35,225 bases of DNA from Opitutaceae bacterium (GTDB taxonomy: Bacteria > Verrucomicrobiota > Verrucomicrobiia > Opitutales > Opitutaceae). The DNA is taken from assembly GCA_023269585.1 (NCBI GenBank), contig JAHFTC010000034.1:1-35225 (forward strand), written 5' to 3'. Of the stretch, positions 31,974-35,225 are shown piece by piece. Made by a program: the position numbers and the translations under genes. How positions within the stretch are numbered: the first letter of the stretch is position 1; each line of letters starts with the position of its first letter. Under the pieces are notes generated by a model. That model saw nothing but the letters and a program-made list of their open reading frames with translations. It did not search any database and was not told where the DNA came from.

Positions 31974-32936
31974 TTACGGCGCGGAATGGCGGAGCAACCA
32001 GAAGGTGTAGCCGCCATAGAGCGCGAGCAACACCGCTCCTTCGCCGCGACTGATCCGGCTGCCGCTGCGGACCACCGGCAACAAGGCGAGGGAAACCAAC
32101 ATCATGAGACCCAGATCGACCCCGGCCAGATCGGGCGCGTTGAGGGGGCGCAACAGCGCGGCCACTCCGAGAATGCCCAGTACGTTGAAAATGTTCGACC
32201 CCACGATGTTTCCGATGGCGACGTCGCCTTGCCGCTTGATCGCTGCAAGCAGGGATGTGGCCAGTTCCGGCAAACTAGTTCCCACCGCCACGATGGTCAG
32301 GCCGATCGCCATTTGGCTCATGCCCCAGCGGGTCGCCAAGGTGACCGCGCCTTCGACAAACAGGCGGGAGCCGACCACCAAGACCGCCAACCCTCCCAGC
32401 ACGGCCACGATGCTCAAGCCCAGCCCCAGCGGCTTTCCCTGGCCCAATTCGTCGTTGAAGCCCGCAGCGGAGTCCCCGCCCGCCGCCGAGGCCGCTCGTG
32501 CTTGCCGAACCGTGACAACGGTGTAGACCAGCAGGCCCGCCAGCAGCAGGCCGCCTTCCCAGCGCGCGATGTGGCCGTCCGCGAGGACCAGCAGTGCCAG
32601 CACGGCGACGCCGATCATGATGGGCACCTCGCGCCGGATCATCTGGAGATCTGCACGCAAGGGCGAGATCAGGGCGCACAATCCGAGGATCAGGGCGATG
32701 TTGCAGGTGTTGGAGCCGATGACGTTACCGACGGCGATGGCGCCGTTGTCAGTCAAGGCCGCTTGGACACTCACCACCATTTCCGGACTGCTCGTGCCGA
32801 AGGCGATCACCGTAAGGCCGATGACCAGCGGAGTGAGCCCGAGGCGGAGGGCGAGGCCGGCTCCCCCTTTCACCAGCGCTTCCGCGCCGAAATAGAGGGC
32901 CACCAATCCAAGACCGAGACTGATCCATTCGTTCAT
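31974..32936 (-). CDS. Calcium/sodium antiporter, CaCA family (YrbG-like)
   Basis: A 320-residue membrane protein starting MNEWISLGLGLVALYFGAEA. Two inverted alpha-repeats are clear: 'IGLTVIAFGTSSPEMVVSVQAALTDNGAIAVGNVIGSNTCNIALILG' (about 40-85) and 'IGLTIVAVGTSLPELATSLLAAIKRQGDVAIGNIVGSNIFNVLGILG' (about 210-255). The acidic residues in GTSSPE and GTSLPE are the ion ligands. About ten membrane helices are expected, with a hydrophilic loop (GGDSAAGFNDELGQGKP) between the halves. The protein should exchange Ca2+ for Na+ or H+ across the inner membrane. It is complete and of normal length. No Shine-Dalgarno sequence is visible (TATCACTCATG). Confidence 0.93.
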   Translation of the reverse strand: MNEWISLGLGLVALYFGAEALVKGGAGLALRLGLTPLVIGLTVIAFGTSSPEMVVSVQAALTDNGAIAVGNVIGSNTCNIALILGLCALISPLRADLQMIRREVPIMIGVAVLALLVLADGHIARWEGGLLLAGLLVYTVVTVRQARAASAAGGDSAAGFNDELGQGKPLGLGLSIVAVLGGLAVLVVGSRLFVEGAVTLATRWGMSQMAIGLTIVAVGTSLPELATSLLAAIKRQGDVAIGNIVGSNIFNVLGILGVAALLRPLNAPDLAGVDLGLMMLVSLALLPVVRSGSRISRGEGAVLLALYGGYTFWLLRHSAP

Positions 32937-33133
32937 GAGTGATAGTATCGTACGAGTGCTTTCCGCCGCGCAAATCATCCGCTCCGGCCCCGGAGGGCAA
33001 GGAGCTTCGCCTGGGGGTTCCGCTCCTCCACGCCCCACCCACCGGTCGCCGAAGGCCTTGTCCTGGGCCGGAACGATGCAACTGCCGCCAACCTAAGAGC
33101 GATACTGCTCGCACCGATGCTGTAACTGCAGGT

Positions 33134-33182
33134 CAGCGTGCTGGCACGCGCTCGGTAGGCGTGTGCCAGCACGCTGGCCTAC
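33134..33182 (-). repeat. GTAG-REP with long 14-bp arms
   Basis: CAGCGTGCTGGCAC (33134-33147) pairs perfectly with GTGCCAGCACGCTG (33163-33176). CTAC at 33179-33182 gives the GTAG foot on the minus strand. The 15-nt loop itself contains a plus-strand GTAG (33155-33158). Confidence 0.62.
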
Positions 33183-33306
33183 GCGGCAATTGCATGGTCA
33201 CGACCAAGTTTGGGGGCTGGTGCCCGAACAGCCGGCGCCGTAGTTGTGCCGATCGGGCTGGTACACCTAAAACCCACAACTCCTATCCCGTCGCTTTACC
33301 TCCATC

Positions 33307-33342
33307 CGCCAAATAACTTCACGACCGTGAACTTATTTGGCG
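33307..33342. repeat. Long palindrome 1 (CGCCAAATA...GACC loop)
   Basis: The 16-nt arms CGCCAAATAACTTCAC and GTGAACTTATTTGGCG are separated by GACC, with one mismatch. It is related to the palindrome at 33380-33417. Confidence 0.7.
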
Positions 33343-33379
33343 CGATTCTGATGTTGGTGATCAGTTTCTTATGAACTCT

Positions 33380-33417
33380 CCGCCAAATACTCTCACGACC
33401 GTGAGAGTATTTGGCGG
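33380..33417. repeat. Long palindrome 2 (CCGCCAAATA...GACC loop)
   Basis: Perfect 17-nt arms CCGCCAAATACTCTCAC and GTGAGAGTATTTGGCGG are separated by GACC. Compared with palindrome 1 the outer CGCCAAATA and the inner TCAC-GACC-GTGA are conserved, while two of the three variable positions change on both arms. Confidence 0.72.
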
Positions 33418-33734
33418 AAGCGGTTTTGGGCCGGTTCCACCGCCGCGTTCGTTGCAACGCGCCAAGGCCTCGACACCGGCGGCCACCTTTCCGGGCGTCA
33501 GCGTGGCCGGTTTGCGCAAAGGCCCGGAAAGGGCGCAGCCCCGCAGGGCGTGAGCCAGTCGGGGTGCCCTTCAGGGCGGAGGGACGTACGAAACAGCACG
33601 AGAAACCGTCGACTCGAACTCCGCCAAAACACCGTCGCCAAAGAGGCACGGCTTCAACCCGGCCCGGCCGCCAGCGGCCGGCTTTCACATGAAATCTTGG
33701 GCACCCCTGTCCCCTTGTTCGCGGCCGACGTCAA

Positions 33735-34112
33735 CTAGGCCCGGCACACAAACAGCAAAAGCGGGACGGCCCAGATTGGTAGAAAAACCGTTTCCACGAA
33801 GATCACGATTGCGACGGAGATCTTGGGCTCCGAGCCGGACTTCTGCGCCTCACGGATTATGCGGACGCCGTTCTTTCGGAACGCGTAATAGTAAAAGGCC
33901 AGGCCGATGCAGACCAAACACACGCCAACGATCGCTGGTGTCTCCCAGGACAAGGATGATTCGATCCCAGCCAGATGTTTGATGACGAACCCGAGCAGGA
34001 CCAGGTGCATCGCCGCAAATGCTCCGACGAACATCGTGGCCACATCGTCAGCAGTGTCCTTGCTCGGCGTTCGAAGCGCCAAAAAGTGAATGTGTCGGTA
34101 AACCCAGTTCAT
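33735..34112 (-). CDS. Small membrane protein, unknown function
   Basis: A 125-residue protein (MNWVYRHIHFLALRTPSKDT) with three hydrophobic segments: about 25-48 (VATMFVGAFAAMHLVLLGFVIKHL), 55-75 (PAIVGVCLVCIGLAFYYYAF) and 100-123 (VAIVIFVETVFLPIWAVPLLLFV). A charged loop (RKNGVRIIREAQKSGSEPK) lies between the second and third. I recognise no family. It is the only gene here with a strong Shine-Dalgarno sequence: GGCAGGAGGA about 9 nt before the ATG. Its start is 7 nt after a putative lipoprotein frame, so the two probably form one transcript. Base composition is less GC-biased than neighbouring genes, which may mean recent acquisition. Confidence 0.72.
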   Translation of the reverse strand: MNWVYRHIHFLALRTPSKDTADDVATMFVGAFAAMHLVLLGFVIKHLAGIESSLSWETPAIVGVCLVCIGLAFYYYAFRKNGVRIIREAQKSGSEPKISVAIVIFVETVFLPIWAVPLLLFVCRA

Positions 34113-34119
34113 CTTCGGA

Positions 34120-34329
34120 TCATCCTCCTGCCGTCTGATCGGCGTTGTTGGGACTGAGACCACCAACCCACACCTCTCCGGGGTCTGCCGCTCTGGGAGC
34201 GCTGTTGCACGACGCCAAAACCAGCGAGCAGATCGCAACAAAGCACACCACGCACCCACGCTCGTGGGGCCGGGGGAAGAAATCGTGTCGCAACTTCTTC
34301 CAGATGGCACGCGCACCAGACGCGTGCAT
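34120..34329 (-). CDS. Putative small lipoprotein
   Basis: A 69-residue frame from ATG 34329 (MHASGARAIWKKLRHDFFPR). A basic n-region is followed by a hydrophobic stretch and a lipobox, CFVAICSLVLASC, then a short polar mature part (NSAPRAADPGEVWVGG, LSPNNADQTAGG). A GTG start at about codon 21 would also give a lipoprotein signal. Its stop is 7 nt before the start of the small membrane protein, and the Shine-Dalgarno sequence of that gene lies over its last codons. The function is unknown. The lipobox and the tight spacing are the evidence. The short mature part keeps confidence moderate. Confidence 0.5.
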   Translation of the reverse strand: MHASGARAIWKKLRHDFFPRPHERGCVVCFVAICSLVLASCNSAPRAADPGEVWVGGLSPNNADQTAGG

Positions 34330-34572
34330 TCGGCGGACGACAGGATGAAGACGGTGCGGCACGAGGGATTCTTCGGCGTTGGGGTGCGGGGGAAGCGGAG
34401 AACGACGGCCCGCCGGTCGCAACGTAAATTTCGCTACAGATACGCGGCGCGCGCCGGAGATCGGTCCTCTGCCCGGAAGGCAGACCTCCCAATGTCCGGT
34501 GCCGGCACCGCGGCCCATCGGGCGAACGAAACGCGAAGCGTTCCGCTGCTACGACGGAGCCGAGCGAAGGCC
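34330..34572. other. Intergenic region with REP hairpin
   Basis: About 240 nt between the acyltransferase stop and the lipoprotein start. It holds the GTAG element at 34520-34552. I see no other structure. Confidence 0.45.
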
Positions 34573-34576
34573 CTAC
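34520..34576 (-). repeat. Two GTAG motifs with REP hairpin, overlapping the acyltransferase stop codon
   Basis: On the minus strand the first GTAG (34576-34573) contains the TAG stop of the acyltransferase gene. A second GTAG (34552-34549) follows, with CAGCGGAACGC-TTC-GCGTT. The arms of the second are partly degenerate (core AACGC/GCGTT). The element is related to 31732-31761. Confidence 0.5.
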
Positions 34577-35225
34577 CTCATCGCGGCATAAACATCCGGA
34601 TACCCGGCGCCGCGCCTCTTGAATCGCTTGTGCTGCCAGAGGTACTGCTCGGGCGCGGCGCGCACGAAGCGCTCGATCACCGCGTTGATCGCCGTGCCCT
34701 CGGCCACCGGGTCCTCCGGCAGCTCCGGTAGCGGCGCACCGATGGTGATGCGGTAGTGCCAGCGGCCCGCGCGCCGTTCGCGCACCGCGCCCCACGGAAC
34801 CACCAGCGCGCGGCCGAGCTTCGCCACCTTGCCCGTGGCGACGTTGGTCACCGCCGGCACGCCGAAGAACGGCGCGACCGTGCTGTCCTTGATCCGCTTT
34901 CCCTGGTCGGGCGCGTACCAGAGCATGTCGCCCTCGCGCAGCGCGCGCACGGCGCTCTTCAGGTCGTCGGCCCGGAACATCCGGTGCAACCCGCGCCGGC
35001 GCAGCCGCAGGATCTCGTGGGCGAAGACGGGATGGTTCGGGTTGCGGTAGAAGGCGCTCAACGGCCGGTGCAGGTTCGCCAGGCAGCCCGACATCTCGAT
35101 CGTGTGGAAATGCGCGCTCAGCAGGAGCACGCCGCGCCCGGCCTGCCGCGCCGCCTCGAGGTGCTCCAACCCCTCGATCGTGTAGCGGCCCGCGAAACGT
35201 TCCCGCCGGCTGTAGTAGGCGATCA
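34573..35225 (-). CDS. Lipid A biosynthesis (LpxL/HtrB-type) acyltransferase, 5' end outside the window
   Basis: The frame is open to the window edge (reading ...AYYSRRERFAGRYTIEG before LEHLEAARQAGRGVLLLSAHF), so the N-terminus is missing and about 217 residues are visible. The HX4E acyltransferase motif is present in SAHFHTIEMSG. It is followed by 'LSAFYRNPNHPVFAHEILRLRRR', 'GDMLWYAPDQGKRIKDSTVAPFFGVPAVTNVATGKVAKLGRALVVPW' and a C-terminal 'AINAVIERFVRAAPEQYLWQHKRFKRR'. These are the hallmarks of the LpxL/LpxM/HtrB family, which transfers an acyl chain from acyl-ACP to a lipid A precursor at the inner membrane. This implies a Gram-negative envelope. The stop codon TAG is part of a GTAG-REP foot. 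Confidence 0.9.
   Translation of the reverse strand, partial: IAYYSRRERFAGRYTIEGLEHLEAARQAGRGVLLLSAHFHTIEMSGCLANLHRPLSAFYRNPNHPVFAHEILRLRRRGLHRMFRADDLKSAVRALREGDMLWYAPDQGKRIKDSTVAPFFGVPAVTNVATGKVAKLGRALVVPWGAVRERRAGRWHYRITIGAPLPELPEDPVAEGTAINAVIERFVRAAPEQYLWQHKRFKRRGAGYPDVYAAMR

Larger units (their letters stand above)
32937..33734. other. 800-nt gene-free region with palindromes
   Basis: Nothing in this stretch reads as a gene. It carries a GTAG-REP with 14-bp arms (33134-33182) and a pair of related long palindromes (33307-33342 and 33380-33417). The 130-codon minus frame at 33296-33688 runs through both palindromes and is Arg/Gly/Pro-rich, so I reject it as coding. The remaining sequence looks like accumulated intergenic repeats or the site of a lost gene. 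Confidence 0.6.

Noticed and set aside
33306..33417. CRISPR array
   Set aside because: There are only two units, each a palindrome with different sequence in the variable part. No third repeat, regular spacers or cas genes are present.
33296..33688. 130-codon minus-strand frame through both long palindromes
   Set aside because: It is Arg/Gly/Pro-rich, and its last part merely translates the palindromes. It has no plausible start or homology.
1..35225. tRNA or rRNA genes
   Set aside because: A by-eye search for TPsiC-arm sequences (GGTTCRANYCC) and rRNA landmarks found none. A covariance-model scan would be needed to be certain.

Overview
This 35.2 kb high-GC window looks like a chromosomal segment of a Verrucomicrobiota bacterium, most likely from the Opitutales/Opitutaceae. 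That placement is an inference. It rests on the secreted proteins sharing a C-terminal module with a 'DPDxDGrxNLLEYALGs' motif followed by an 'ltytVEASDDLttW' motif, on abundant Tat-type RRDFLK leaders, on start codons almost devoid of Shine-Dalgarno sequences, and on GTAG-footed REP hairpins between genes. I recognise no prophage, insertion sequence, CRISPR array, tRNA or rRNA.

Layout. Positions 1-3873 (+) hold the 3' end of a Prc-type S41 protease and a large Sel1-repeat secreted protein. On the minus strand, 4188-7017 hold a small Tat-exported Cys-rich protein and a secreted GH44 beta-glycanase. Positions 7149-10514 (+) hold RarD, a decayed secreted-protein start, a DUF1186/SEC-C protein, an unknown 88-aa protein and a HEPN-MNT (HepT/MntA) toxin-antitoxin pair whose antitoxin reading frame is offset from its expected start. 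Positions 10656-16843 (-) hold two large secreted proteins, a subtilase with an FG-GAP propeller and an Ig-like protein. Their last 126 residues are close copies of each other and homologous to the end of the GH44 enzyme. Positions 17343-17857 (+) hold a second, ParE-like toxin-antitoxin pair. Positions 18021-20819 (-) hold a GH94 disaccharide phosphorylase with its terminator, and a frameshifted orphan antitoxin. Positions 21291-22666 (-) hold rplT-rpmI with a terminator, and a stand-alone Lrp ligand-binding domain. Positions 22918-31609 (+) hold a SET-type sugar efflux transporter, a histidine kinase with a four-cysteine PAS domain, a Tat-exported DUF362 protein, a NapH-NapG fusion polyferredoxin, a primary-like sigma factor and a nitronate-monooxygenase-like protein. 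Positions 31974-35225 (-) hold a Ca2+/Na+ exchanger, a small membrane protein with an upstream lipoprotein, and the 3' part of a lipid A acyltransferase.

How the genes may work together. GH44 (extracellular cellulose/xyloglucan/mannan cleavage) and GH94 (intracellular phosphorolysis of a beta-linked disaccharide) suggest a plant-polysaccharide lifestyle. The kinase, DUF362 protein and NapHG fusion are collinear with short gaps. They form the best candidate for an undescribed redox module: a Cys-cluster sensor, an exported DUF362 protein and a membrane polyferredoxin, with no recognisable terminal reductase beside them. The spaces between genes are seeded with GTAG-type REP hairpins, some in three-part composites, and with a separate pair of long palindromes near 33.3-33.4 kb in a gene-free 0.8 kb region.
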